DNA of 44,501 nt from positions 1 to 44,501 of the forward strand of contig NZ_JADYTS010000014.1 in assembly GCF_021531355.1 (NCBI RefSeq), in the 5' to 3' direction. Shown here in pieces: positions 16,885-25,795 of the stretch. The position numbers were made by a program, and so were the translations under genes. A model generated the notes under the pieces. The model was given only the letters and a program-made list of their open reading frames with translations. It was not told where the DNA came from and did not search any database. Origin of the DNA: Leyella stercorea (GTDB lineage: Bacteria; Bacteroidota; Bacteroidia; Bacteroidales; Bacteroidaceae). Position 1 is the stretch's first letter, and every line of letters begins with the position of its first letter.

Positions 16885-18411
16885 ATGTTCGAAAATCAAC
16901 CTAAAGGTCTATGGGCCCTCGCATTGGCCAACACCGGAGAGCGCTTTGGTTACTACACCATGCTCGCAGTGTTCTTGCTGTATTTGCAGGCTAACTTCGG
17001 TTTTGAAACCGGAGTTGCAAGTACTATCTACTCAACATTCTTGATGATGGTCTACTTCCTTCCCATCATTGGCGGTATCGCAGCCGACAAGTTCGGCTTT
17101 GGACGTATGGTTACCACTGGTATCTTCATCATGTTCATTGGCTATCTTGTTCTTTCGCTTCCGCTCGGCAAGGACACCGTTGCCATTGCCGCAATGGGTG
17201 TATCACTCATCCTCATCGCTTTGGGAACCGGTTTGTTTAAGGGCAACCTCCAGGTAATGGTGGGTCGTCTGTACGACGAGGCTCAGTATGCAAGCAATCG
17301 CGACTCTGGTTTCTCACTCTTCTACATGGCTATCAACATCGGTGCTATGTTTGCTCCTACAGCAGCCATCAAGATTATGGACTGGGCTAAGACAAGCCTT
17401 GGCGTATCGCCTGAGGACGCTTACCACTTCGCATTTGCAATTGCATGCGCTTCACTTATCTTCAGTATCGCCATCTACTACATCTTCAGCTTCACTTACA
17501 AGCACGTTTTGGCTAACGAGACACAGCAGAAATCGGGTGCCGACGCTAAGTCGGAAGTTAAGGAACTCACACCTGCTGAGACTAAGGAGCGTATCGTATG
17601 CCTCTGCCTCGTATTTGCAGTGGTTATCTTCTTCTGGATGGCTTTCCACCAGAATGGTAACACATTGACATTGTTCGCTCGCGACTTCACCCAGAAGACT
17701 TCTGAGGGTCTACAGTCAATGGCATTCGACGTAACAAACCTCGTTGCTTGTATCTTCGTAGTATACGGCAGCTTCGGTCTGGCACAGAGCAAGACCGGTA
17801 AGGGCAAGGGCATCTCGCTCGGCGTTATCGTTGCCGCTATCGCATTCCTTTTCTACAAGTACAACACGCTCGAAGGCACTGTTGAGGTTCAGGCTCCTAT
17901 TTTCCAGCAGTTCAATCCTTGCTACGTTGTAGCATTGACTCCGGTGAGCGTAGCTCTCTTCTCATGGCTCAACAAGATTGGCAAGGAGCCTACATCGCCC
18001 GAGAAGATTGGTCTTGGTATGCTCGTTGCAGCTCTTGGTTTCGTATGGATGGCTGTAGGCTCTATGGGCTTGGAGCTTCCGTTGACACAGGGCGATCCTG
18101 CTACTGAGGGTACACGCGTTAGCGCTAACCTTCTCATCTCTACATACCTCATCCTTACATTCGCCGAGCTGTTGCTTTCGCCTATCGGAATCTCGTTCGT
18201 ATCGAAGGTAGCACCTCCTAAGTATGCAGGTTTGATGATGGGTCTTTGGTTTGGTGCAACAGCCATTGGCAACCAGCTCGTAATGGTGCCGGGCATCATG
18301 TGGGGTCAGAACTTCAACCTCGTTACTATCTGGGGTGTTCTTGCCGGCATCTGCCTCGTATCTGCTCTGTTCATCTTCTCTATCATCAAGAAGCTCAACA
18401 AGGTTAGCTAA
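16885..18411 (+). CDS. POT/PTR-family (MFS) peptide transporter
   Basis: A 508-residue inner-membrane protein with about 14 hydrophobic segments, of the proton-coupled oligopeptide transporter family that imports di- and tripeptides. The TM1 motif reads NTGERFGYYTM, so the family ExxERFxYY motif is changed to NxxERFxYY: the first Glu is Asn. Other family features are GGIAADKFGFGRMV after TM2, GLFKGNLQVMVGRLYD (PTR2 signature area) and GFSLFYMAINIGAMFAP. Near the C-terminus are ELLLSPIGISFVSKVAPPKYAGLMMGLW and FGATAIGNQL. A terminator follows 31 bp after the stop. No promoter box was seen in the 60-bp gap upstream, so it may be read through from the PorT-like gene. Confidence 0.88.
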   Translation: MFENQPKGLWALALANTGERFGYYTMLAVFLLYLQANFGFETGVASTIYSTFLMMVYFLPIIGGIAADKFGFGRMVTTGIFIMFIGYLVLSLPLGKDTVAIAAMGVSLILIALGTGLFKGNLQVMVGRLYDEAQYASNRDSGFSLFYMAINIGAMFAPTAAIKIMDWAKTSLGVSPEDAYHFAFAIACASLIFSIAIYYIFSFTYKHVLANETQQKSGADAKSEVKELTPAETKERIVCLCLVFAVVIFFWMAFHQNGNTLTLFARDFTQKTSEGLQSMAFDVTNLVACIFVVYGSFGLAQSKTGKGKGISLGVIVAAIAFLFYKYNTLEGTVEVQAPIFQQFNPCYVVALTPVSVALFSWLNKIGKEPTSPEKIGLGMLVAALGFVWMAVGSMGLELPLTQGDPATEGTRVSANLLISTYLILTFAELLLSPIGISFVSKVAPPKYAGLMMGLWFGATAIGNQLVMVPGIMWGQNFNLVTIWGVLAGICLVSALFIFSIIKKLNKVS

Positions 18412-18442
18412 TAAAACCAATTTATATAACAAATAACCATCG

Positions 18443-18480
18443 ACGCGGACAGCAACACCGATTGCTGTCCGCGTTTTTTT
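18443..18480 (+). terminator. Terminator of the POT transporter
   Basis: ACGCGGACAGCAA (18443-18455) pairs with TTGCTGTCCGCGT (18462-18474) around a short loop, then T7. Confidence 0.93.
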
Positions 18481-18481
18481 A

Positions 18482-18497
18482 TACCTATTTTTAGGTA
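18482..18497. repeat. Small dyad TACCTA/TAGGTA, with its half repeated 62 bp downstream
   Basis: TACCTA (18482-18487) and TAGGTA (18492-18497) flank TTTT. The string TTTTTAGGTAA at 18488-18498 recurs at 18550-18560, where it overlaps the -7 box of the ccsA gene. It could be a pair of regulator half-sites. Confidence 0.45.
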
Positions 18498-18557
18498 AAA
18501 TTAAAGTTCAGTCAACTAAAAAGCCTCGCTAAATCCACCACATTGCACGTTTTTAGG

Positions 18558-18565
18558 TAACTTTG
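18558..18565 (+). promoter_or_regulatory. -7 box of the ResB-CcsA gene
   Basis: TAACTTTG matches TAnnTTTG, with no TTTG at the right distance upstream. The predicted start near 18572 gives a leader of about 56 bases that begins with an 8-bp hairpin (CAGTATGA 18574-18581 / TCATACTG 18589-18596). Confidence 0.5.
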
Positions 18566-18627
18566 CATAGGCACAGTATGAACTACATTCATACTGAACA
18601 CAACATACAATACACATTATATATATT

Positions 18628-20925
18628 ATGCAGACCAAGATAAAGAAATTATTGTTCGTACTCTATGCTCTTGTTATAGTATGCATGGCAGCTGCCACCA
18701 TTGTCGAGAAATATCAAGGAAGCGACTTTGTGGGAAGCCACATATACGGCGCATGGTGGTTTACGCTGCTGTGGGCGCTGCTTGCAGCCACCGCCATAGT
18801 ATATTTCATTAAGCACCGCACCCGCTCATGGACAGGCACAGCACTTCACATTTCGTTTGTAGTGATACTCACCGGAGCTTTCATAACACATGTCAGCTCC
18901 GAACGTGGAATGATACATCTGCGTCAAGGATTGACTACCAACCGCTACACCGTGTTCGACCGCCACATGAATCCGCATGACGCCACGTTGCCGTTCAGCA
19001 TACGCCTCGACCGCTTCGACGTGCAGTATCACGCCGGAACAGACGCTGCGCAAGACTACGTGTCGCACTTCACTCTGACCGACAACGGACAGAAGACGCA
19101 GGGTAAGGTGTCGATGAACAACATTTTCAGCTACGGACCGATGCGAATATACCAGGCATCGTACGACAGCGACGGCATGGGAGCAACGTTATCGACCAAT
19201 TCCGACCCTATTGGCATACCCGTGACCTATACCGGATATGCACTGCTGTTCGTCGCGCTCATCGGAATGCTGATTGATCCGCGCGGTGCCTACCGCCAAC
19301 TGCTTCGTCATCCCGTGTTCAAGAAGGGCGCTCTGTTCCTGACACTGCTCTTTGCTACAGCGCCAGCCTCAACCCTATGGGCAGCAGGTACTACCGACAA
19401 TGTCAAGGCACACTATCTGCCCGAAGCTACAGCCGAACAGTTCGGACGCCTCAACATACTCTACAACAGCCGCATCTGTCCAGTACAGACCGTAGCCATC
19501 GACTTCACCAAGAAACTATACGGAGCACGCTCGTACAAGGGACTCACCGCCGAGCAGGTATTAACGGGCTGGATATTCTGGGGCGAGGAGTGGATGAACG
19601 AACCGTTGCTAAAGATCAAGGACGGCGAGATGAAGTCGACACTGCAACTGCCCGACTATGTTTCAGCCAACAACTTCTTCAACAACGATATGGGCGGATA
19701 CACAATCGGCCCGTACATAAAGGAATACTACGAAGGCAACCACGACAAGTTTCACACACAGGTGGCATCGGTCGACGACAAGATACAGCTGCTCATGGAC
19801 CTGCGCCGTGGTCTGCTTCTGAAGATTTTCCCCAACACTGTCAAGGGGAATACAATATGGTATGCTCCTACCGAAAACCTGCCCAAGACAATAAATGCTG
19901 AGCATCAACGTTTCATCCAGACCATTTTCACTCTGCTATACGACGAAGCAGAGGCTGAAAACTACAAGCAGATGGACGAGATGATAGGCAAGATACAGAA
20001 GTATCAAGTCAAGAATGCAGGCACATCGCTGCCTACTGCCAAGCAGACTGAGGCAGAACGCACATACAACCGCATACCGTTTGCCACTATACTCTTTATG
20101 GTGTGCCTCACAATGGGCGTGCTCACCTTCTTCTACACGATAGTAAGGTTGTGCCGCGAGTGCCAACTGGAACAGAACCTTGACACACGCGCTGGTCAAC
20201 AATCGCTTTTGGACACCGTTGTCACGGCATCGTCGCGCATCATCATGCTCGCCACACTGGCTGCTCTCACCTACTGTGAGTATCTGCGCTGGACCATTAG
20301 CGGCACACTGCCTATGTCGAACGGCTACGAGACAATGCTGTTCGTGGCATGGATAGTATTGGTTGTAGCTCTGATTTTCAGTCTGCGCTTCCACATACTG
20401 CTCACGTGTGGATTCCTGATGTCGGGATTCTTCCTGCTGGTGAGCCACATCAGCCAGATGGATCCGCAGATAACGCACATCATGCCCGTGCTCAATTCGC
20501 CCCTGCTGAGCATTCACGTTTCGATAATAATGATAGGTTTCGCACTGCTGTCGCTACCGCTTATCAACGGCATTACCGCCATCATAGTACGAATCATCAA
20601 TCGCAACGCCTCGACCATAACGCTCGGGCTGCAACAGCTGTCACTGCTGTTTCTCTATCCGGCAATGGCTGCGCTCGGCATCGGCATCTTCGTAGGAGCC
20701 ATCTGGGCGAACGTGTCGTGGGGCGAATACTGGGGATGGGACCCCAAGGAGGTTTGGGCACTCATCACATTCATGATATACGCTGCGGCACTTCATCCCA
20801 AGACACTGCCCGCATTGCGCCGCCCTATGGTGTTCCACATATTCATGATTGTGGCTTTCCTCACCATTATAATGACATACTTCGGTGTCAACTACGTGTT
20901 GGGCGGTATGCACAGCTACGCATAA
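18628..20925 (+). CDS. Fused ResB-CcsA cytochrome c biogenesis protein
   Basis: A 765-residue inner-membrane protein for System II cytochrome c maturation, which moves haem outward and attaches it to apocytochromes. The N-terminal third is ResB-like: membrane spans near 7-25, 40-60 and 70-90, then a periplasmic segment and another span near 192-212. A large periplasmic region follows (about 250-480). The C-terminal part is CcsA, with several membrane spans and the haem-binding tryptophan-rich motif WGEYWGWDPKEVWALITF, plus conserved His residues in the flanking loops (LVSHISQM, AALHPKTLPAL, GGMHSYA end). In Bacteroidota this fusion often lies beside nitrite reductase genes nrfHA, but none are in this window. 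It is monocistronic with its own terminator. Confidence 0.9.
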   Translation: MQTKIKKLLFVLYALVIVCMAAATIVEKYQGSDFVGSHIYGAWWFTLLWALLAATAIVYFIKHRTRSWTGTALHISFVVILTGAFITHVSSERGMIHLRQGLTTNRYTVFDRHMNPHDATLPFSIRLDRFDVQYHAGTDAAQDYVSHFTLTDNGQKTQGKVSMNNIFSYGPMRIYQASYDSDGMGATLSTNSDPIGIPVTYTGYALLFVALIGMLIDPRGAYRQLLRHPVFKKGALFLTLLFATAPASTLWAAGTTDNVKAHYLPEATAEQFGRLNILYNSRICPVQTVAIDFTKKLYGARSYKGLTAEQVLTGWIFWGEEWMNEPLLKIKDGEMKSTLQLPDYVSANNFFNNDMGGYTIGPYIKEYYEGNHDKFHTQVASVDDKIQLLMDLRRGLLLKIFPNTVKGNTIWYAPTENLPKTINAEHQRFIQTIFTLLYDEAEAENYKQMDEMIGKIQKYQVKNAGTSLPTAKQTEAERTYNRIPFATILFMVCLTMGVLTFFYTIVRLCRECQLEQNLDTRAGQQSLLDTVVTASSRIIMLATLAALTYCEYLRWTISGTLPMSNGYETMLFVAWIVLVVALIFSLRFHILLTCGFLMSGFFLLVSHISQMDPQITHIMPVLNSPLLSIHVSIIMIGFALLSLPLINGITAIIVRIINRNASTITLGLQQLSLLFLYPAMAALGIGIFVGAIWANVSWGEYWGWDPKEVWALITFMIYAAALHPKTLPALRRPMVFHIFMIVAFLTIIMTYFGVNYVLGGMHSYA

Positions 20926-20940
20926 AGAAGAATATGTATA

Positions 20941-20996
20941 AAAACAAAAAAACTCGTTGCACTTCCATTAAGGATGTACAACGAGTTTTTTGTTTT
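20941..20996. terminator. Bidirectional terminator between ResB-CcsA and fucosidase genes
   Basis: A stem of AACAAAAAAACTCGTTG (from 20943) with CAACGAGTTTTTTGTT (20979-20994) and a 19-base loop. It serves the convergent genes ending at 20925 and 21033. Confidence 0.88.
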
Positions 20997-21032
20997 AAAT
21001 AATTTGTTTTTTAACCTTTACATTATTCGTTA

Positions 21033-22880
21033 TTAGTTTATTCCTAATTTCTCATAGTTCATCTTCTCGCCAGCCTTCACCATGCGCTCAGCCTTGAACT
21101 TCAGGTAGCGTGTCTTCACTGTCGGGAATGTCACGGTCTGCAGAATCGGGTTGTTCTGGATATTTGAGAACTCGTCCTTCTTCAGAGTCTTCTGTACATT
21201 GCCGTTAGCGTCGCATGTGCTGATGCTGTAGGTATGAACCAGACCCTTGCGGTGGTCGCTCTGGTCGGGCAGATACTGCAGTGTGGTGATGTCCTTAGCC
21301 TCGCCAAGGTCGATGATTACCTCGTCGGCAGTCTTCTTCACAACTGTGAACGGCAGCGACTTTATGCTCTCGGCTGCCTTGCTCCATGTGAGCTGGGCAT
21401 CCTTGCCACCGTCGTACACACCAATGTTGTTGATGCACAACGGACCACGTGAGTCGAGAATGCGTACACGTATGCCTTTCGATACTACTGTAGCGAAGCG
21501 CAACAGACGCTTATAACCGATTGTTGTAGTCTCCTCAGGCTGCTCTACAGTCTGCCACTGTCCCTTGTTGTCGAGATATTCAACGCTGAATTTCTTCACG
21601 CGCTGTCCCAATGGGATGTACTCCTGCAGCATGATGCGATTCATGCGCTGTGCCTTCTTGAATCGGAACTCGATGTCGCCGGTTGTCACACCGTCGGGAG
21701 TAGCCCAGTATGTATCCCAAGAGTTGTCGGTCAGAGCCTTAGCTGTGAACTGTCCGCCACGCTCGCTGCTCACACGTGCCTTCATGCCAGCCACGAGGTT
21801 GTTGCTCAGTTCGCGCTGTATGATGTTGTGATATGCGATAGCGTTGGCTGAGTCGATGGGGTGAATCAGTCCGTCGCGGTCAACCGGGAAGTTGAGCAGG
21901 AATGTAGCGTTGTGGCCTACACTGCGGTAGTAGAGGTCGACAAGCTGTTCGGGCGACTTCACTCTGCCGTCCTCTTCGGGATGATAGAACCATCCCGGAC
22001 GTATCGATACGTCGCACTCGGCAGCTGTCCACTGGTTGCCGTCGGCATGGCCGTATGTCAGTTCTGTATGTCTTGGATAGCCAGGATAAACCTCGCCCTT
22101 GCGCAGGAACGACCAGTTGGTCTCGCCGGCAAATCCCTTCTCGTTGCCTACCCAACGACATCCGGGACCGCCGTCGCCGAATACCACTGCATTAGGCTGT
22201 ATCTCGTCGAGAATTTCGAATATACGCGGATAATTGTAATAGTTCTTACGGTCGATGGTGCGCTGGTCTTTGGCTCCGCCATAGTAGCCGTCGCCACCGT
22301 TGGCACCGTCAAACCATACCTCAAACACCTCACCGTAGTTGGTTAGTAGGTCGCGCAGCTGTGCGTAGAAGTAAGGCAGATAGTCGGGCGTAGCATACTC
22401 GGCACGCGAGCGGTCCCACGGCGAGAGATATACAGCAAACTTCAATCCGTACTTCTTGCAGGCGTCAGCCAGTTCGCGCACCACATTGCCCTTGCCGCCA
22501 CGCCATGGCGACTTGCTCACGTTGTAGTCGTTGCCCTCAAAAGGCCACAGACAGAAGCCATCGTGATGCTTGGCTGTGAATATCACGCCCTTCATTCCGG
22601 CAGCAATGAGTGTCTTCACCCACTGCTCGCAGTCGAGGCGTGTAGGGTTGAATGTCTTAGGGTCGGAGTCGCCATATCCCCACTCACGGTCGTTGAATGT
22701 GTTCAATCCGAAGTGGATGAAGGCGTAAGTCTCCATCTTCTGCCAGTCTACCTGCTTCTGCTCGGGCAGCGGCAGCACTGGCTCGGGGGCTTTCACGTTT
22801 TTCTGTGCCGACGCATTCACACTGAGCATGGCAGCACACGCCAACATGGCCAATGATTTTCTGATTTGTTTTCTGTTCAT
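21033..22880 (-). CDS. GH29 alpha-L-fucosidase with C-terminal F5/8-like module, secreted
   Basis: A 615-residue exported enzyme with a signal peptide (cleavage near ASAQ, 26). The GH29 barrel covers about 40-365, with ETYAFIHFGLNTF, FTAKHHDGFCLW (101-112) and nucleophile Asp191 in EVWFDGANGG. The pattern resembles the GH29-B (alpha-1,3/1,4-fucosidase) branch. A CBM32/F5-8-like module follows (about 365-490: DNSWDTYWATPDGVTTGDIEFRF split by linkers), then a short beta C-terminus. It would release fucose from Lewis-type or N-glycan structures of the host. It lies 26 bp downstream of a porin gene on the same strand, so the two are probably co-transcribed. Confidence 0.93.
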   Translation of the reverse strand: MNRKQIRKSLAMLACAAMLSVNASAQKNVKAPEPVLPLPEQKQVDWQKMETYAFIHFGLNTFNDREWGYGDSDPKTFNPTRLDCEQWVKTLIAAGMKGVIFTAKHHDGFCLWPFEGNDYNVSKSPWRGGKGNVVRELADACKKYGLKFAVYLSPWDRSRAEYATPDYLPYFYAQLRDLLTNYGEVFEVWFDGANGGDGYYGGAKDQRTIDRKNYYNYPRIFEILDEIQPNAVVFGDGGPGCRWVGNEKGFAGETNWSFLRKGEVYPGYPRHTELTYGHADGNQWTAAECDVSIRPGWFYHPEEDGRVKSPEQLVDLYYRSVGHNATFLLNFPVDRDGLIHPIDSANAIAYHNIIQRELSNNLVAGMKARVSSERGGQFTAKALTDNSWDTYWATPDGVTTGDIEFRFKKAQRMNRIMLQEYIPLGQRVKKFSVEYLDNKGQWQTVEQPEETTTIGYKRLLRFATVVSKGIRVRILDSRGPLCINNIGVYDGGKDAQLTWSKAAESIKSLPFTVVKKTADEVIIDLGEAKDITTLQYLPDQSDHRKGLVHTYSISTCDANGNVQKTLKKDEFSNIQNNPILQTVTFPTVKTRYLKFKAERMVKAGEKMNYEKLGIN

Positions 22881-22906
22881 AGTGGTAAATGTGTATTTAA
22901 GTAGTG

Positions 22907-24076
22907 TTAGAACTTCACGTCAAACTCAAGGTCAAACATGTTGTAGTTTGACTTGTTGAGACTGCGATCGTTGACGCGAACATACTCAGCGGCAATCATA
23001 ATAGATTTGCCTATCCAGTAGTTGGCACCAATCTCGTAGTTGGTCTTCGATGTGTTCCACTCGGCACGCGGACGATACATGTCGTAGCGAGCCTTAGCGT
23101 ATAGCTTTTTGCTGATTACCGGAGCAATCATGAGCGCATAGAAACCGTCGGCCTTGTCGCCAGCAGCATAGTTGATGTTGCAGTCGGTCTCCTTACCTGT
23201 CTTATATGTTGTCTTGAATCCGTAGCCCTGGCTGTGTATGTACTCCGAACGGAATGTCCAGTCGTTGGCAGCATACTCGGCGCTGAAGGCATAGCGGTTC
23301 TTCTTAAGCGAGCGCACGCCACTCTCAACAACGTTATTGCCCTGTTCGTCGAGCACAGGCTTATGATTGGCATCGGTAACATTCCAAGTTCCCTTGCGGG
23401 CATACGAACCAGTCCATCCGAAAGCACCGATACGCAATCCCTTAACGGGCATTAGCCACAAGCCACCGATGATGTCCTTGCGCTGGTCGACATCCTTCTG
23501 ACCTGTACCCTGGCCGTTGAACACGCCCACCTGATAATGTACGAGGTTGCGACCAGCCTGATTCTTGATGATGTCGCCCTGAATCTGTACACCTATGTCA
23601 CGTCCGTTGCTGGCATGCTCGCCCACACGGTCGCTGAATCCCGACAACTTGCTTACGTTCTGCGAGTAGCCCATGAATCCCTGCGTGATGGGGTGCATCG
23701 GGTTCTCGAATGTGAACGGACGCTTGAACTGTCCTGCCTTCACCTTGAACGCATCAAATTTCTGCCACTCGGCAAAGGCGTCTACCATACGTGGCGACGA
23801 TCCGAGGTCGCTTGTGTTGCCATTGGCCTGAAGCTGAACTTTCCAGTAGAAATCCTGCATCAGTCGGCCCTCAAGAGCCATACGCACCATGCGGATGTTG
23901 AAGGTGTTTATGTCCTTGATGCCGTCATTGGCTTCCTTGTCGCTGTACTGATACTGCGACATTACATAGCCGCTGAACTTGATGTCGCTAACAACCGAGA
24001 TTTTCGGTTTGTCCTGCTGAGCCAACGCGCCCGTAGTGGCAAGCGTAGCAAGAGCGAGAGATAAAAGCTTTTTCAT
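22907..24076 (-). CDS. OprO/OprP-like outer-membrane porin
   Basis: A 389-residue exported protein with a signal peptide (cleavage near ALAQQ, 19-20). The rest is alternating amphipathic beta strands typical of the phosphate-selective porin O/P family (FSGYVMSQYQYSDKEAN, NIRMVRMALEGRLMQDFYWKVQLQANGN, FKVKAGQFKRPFTFENPMHPITQGFMG, YEIGANYWIGKSIMIAAEYVRVNDR). It ends in a terminal aromatic residue (DLEFDVKF), as expected for BAM-assembled barrels. It precedes the fucosidase gene by 26 bp. In this context it might pass small sugars or phosphate, but the solute cannot be told from sequence. The upstream 210 bp is AT-rich with repeats and no clear promoter. Confidence 0.87.
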   Translation of the reverse strand: MKKLLSLALATLATTGALAQQDKPKISVVSDIKFSGYVMSQYQYSDKEANDGIKDINTFNIRMVRMALEGRLMQDFYWKVQLQANGNTSDLGSSPRMVDAFAEWQKFDAFKVKAGQFKRPFTFENPMHPITQGFMGYSQNVSKLSGFSDRVGEHASNGRDIGVQIQGDIIKNQAGRNLVHYQVGVFNGQGTGQKDVDQRKDIIGGLWLMPVKGLRIGAFGWTGSYARKGTWNVTDANHKPVLDEQGNNVVESGVRSLKKNRYAFSAEYAANDWTFRSEYIHSQGYGFKTTYKTGKETDCNINYAAGDKADGFYALMIAPVISKKLYAKARYDMYRPRAEWNTSKTNYEIGANYWIGKSIMIAAEYVRVNDRSLNKSNYNMFDLEFDVKF

Positions 24077-24133
24077 TTTTAGTATTGATTGTTGTTTAAT
24101 TTTGGGTTTTGAGTTTTTATATTTGTTTTTTGG

Positions 24134-24271
24134 ATTTTGAGTTTTGAATTATTTCTGCAAAGCCACAATATGAATTATCCAATTAAGAATTATATATATA
24201 ACAACTCTCAAATCATAAATAGATAATTCAAAATCGGTGCAACCGATAATTCAAAATTCAAAACTCAAAAT
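24134..24271. repeat. AT-rich inverted and direct repeats upstream of the porin gene
   Basis: ATTTTGAGTTTTGAAT (24134-24149) is the exact reverse complement of ATTCAAAACTCAAAAT (24256-24271). Variants of TTCAAAA / TTTTGA recur through the gap. A small hairpin, ATCGGT-gca-ACCGAT (24233-24247), is flanked by AATTCAAAA on both sides. It fills most of the 210-bp gap between the porin and rlmD genes. Confidence 0.75.
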
Positions 24272-24286
24272 TCAAAATTGCATTGC

Positions 24287-25708
24287 TTAAGCCTTTTCTT
24301 CTAACAATACCACGTTCTCTACGTGCGGAGTATGCGGGAACATATCCACGGGCTGCACTTCCTTCACGCTATATGCCACGTCGAGAGCCTGCAAGTCGCG
24401 AGCCTGTGTGGCAGGGTTGCAGCTAACGTATACGATGCGCTTAGGATGGGCACGCAATATGGTCTCGATAACGTCGGGGTGCATACCAGCGCGTGGCGGG
24501 TCGGTAATGATTACATCAGGACGTCCGTGCTCGGCTATAAACTCGTCGTTGAGAATATCCTTCATGTCGCCAGCATAGAACTTGGTGTTGGCTATGTTGT
24601 TGACATTTGAGTTGACCTTAGCATCTTCGATAGCCTCAGGCACATACTCGATGCCGATAACCTCACGAGCCTGACGAGCCACGAAGTTGGCGATAGTACC
24701 CGTACCGGTGTAGAGGTCGTAAACGAGTTCGTCGCCGGTGATCTGTGCAAACTCGCGTGCTACAGAATACAGATGATAAGCCTGCTCGGTATTGGTCTGA
24801 TAGAAGCTCTTAGGTCCTACCTTGAAACGCAGGTTCTCCATTGTCTCGTATATATGGTCGTTGCCCTTGAACACCGAGAGGTCGAGGTCGCCGAATGTGT
24901 CGTTGCACTTCTGATTGTCAACATACATGAGCGAGGTAATCTCGGGGAACTTGTCGGCAATGTGCTGAAGCAATCCCTTGGCACGCTGCTCGTCGCCCTC
25001 CTCGTCGTAGTGGAACTGGATGAGCACCATCCACTCGCCGGTGTTGGAGTTGCGTATCATGATGTCGCGCAACAGACCGTGCTGCTGACGCAAGTCGAAG
25101 AATGTCATGCCCGTCTCGAAAGCATAGTCGCGTATGGCATTGCGTATGCGGTTGTGCAAGTCGTCCATGAGCCAGCACTTCTCGATAGGCAGAATCTTGT
25201 CGAATGCGCCAGTGATGTGGAATCCGATGCCGTTCATGTTGTCAAACTGTGTGCCCTCGGCTATCTGCTCGCGTGTGAGCCAGCGCTTGTTGCAGCATCC
25301 GAACTCAAGCTTGTTGCGGTATTCCTTGATGTGTACCGAACCCATGATGGGGCGGAACTCGGGCAATGGAATCTTGCCGATGCGACGGAGCTGGTCGTGC
25401 ACCTGCTGCTGCTTTGCCTTGAGCTGCTCGGCATAGGGAAGGTTCTGCCACTTGCAGCCACCACAGATGCCGAAATGCTCGCACATCGGCTCTTCGCGCA
25501 CGTCGCTCTTCTTGATGAAGCGAATCACTTCTGCCTCGCAGTAGCTATGCTTCTTCTTGCGCACTTGCAGGTCGACAACATCGCCCGGAACGGCAAACGG
25601 TACGAACACCACCATGTCGTTGACGTGTGCCAACGACTTGCCCTCGGCTGCCACAGCCTCGATGGTTACATTCTCGAGTATCGGCAGCGGTTTCTTTTTT
25701 CTTGACAT
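24287..25708 (-). CDS. rlmD: 23S rRNA (uracil-C5)-methyltransferase (RlmD/RumA type)
   Basis: A 473-residue SAM-dependent enzyme expected to methylate uracil in 23S rRNA (U1939 in E. coli). I chose the ATG at 25708 (MSRKKKPLP) because a -7 box lies at 25738-25745. The longer frame to 25804 would start upstream of that box. An N-terminal TRAM domain covers about 8-65. The [4Fe-4S] cysteines Cys76, Cys82, Cys85 and Cys178 follow the RumA spacing (C-x5-C-x2-C ... C). The methyltransferase domain has YDLYTGTGTIANF, TDPPRAGMHPDV and the catalytic Cys in YVSCNPATQ. It stands alone on its strand. Confidence 0.93.
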   Translation of the reverse strand: MSRKKKPLPILENVTIEAVAAEGKSLAHVNDMVVFVPFAVPGDVVDLQVRKKKHSYCEAEVIRFIKKSDVREEPMCEHFGICGGCKWQNLPYAEQLKAKQQQVHDQLRRIGKIPLPEFRPIMGSVHIKEYRNKLEFGCCNKRWLTREQIAEGTQFDNMNGIGFHITGAFDKILPIEKCWLMDDLHNRIRNAIRDYAFETGMTFFDLRQQHGLLRDIMIRNSNTGEWMVLIQFHYDEEGDEQRAKGLLQHIADKFPEITSLMYVDNQKCNDTFGDLDLSVFKGNDHIYETMENLRFKVGPKSFYQTNTEQAYHLYSVAREFAQITGDELVYDLYTGTGTIANFVARQAREVIGIEYVPEAIEDAKVNSNVNNIANTKFYAGDMKDILNDEFIAEHGRPDVIITDPPRAGMHPDVIETILRAHPKRIVYVSCNPATQARDLQALDVAYSVKEVQPVDMFPHTPHVENVVLLEEKA

Positions 25709-25737
25709 ATATGTTTCTTTTCTATTTTTTCTAAATG

Positions 25738-25745
25738 CAAAATTA
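25738..25745 (-). promoter_or_regulatory. -7 box of rlmD
   Basis: Leftward TAATTTTG matches TAnnTTTG. No matching -33 box. It gives a leader of about 23 bases and helps decide the rlmD start. Confidence 0.5.
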
Positions 25746-25795
25746 GGCATTTTTATTGATATATAGGAGCCTACACCTGCAAAAAACAACAAAAC

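Noticed and set aside
24773..25705. A 310-codon open frame on the + strand
   Set aside because: It mirrors rlmD, whose iron-sulfur cysteines and catalytic motif are intact. It is a composition artefact.
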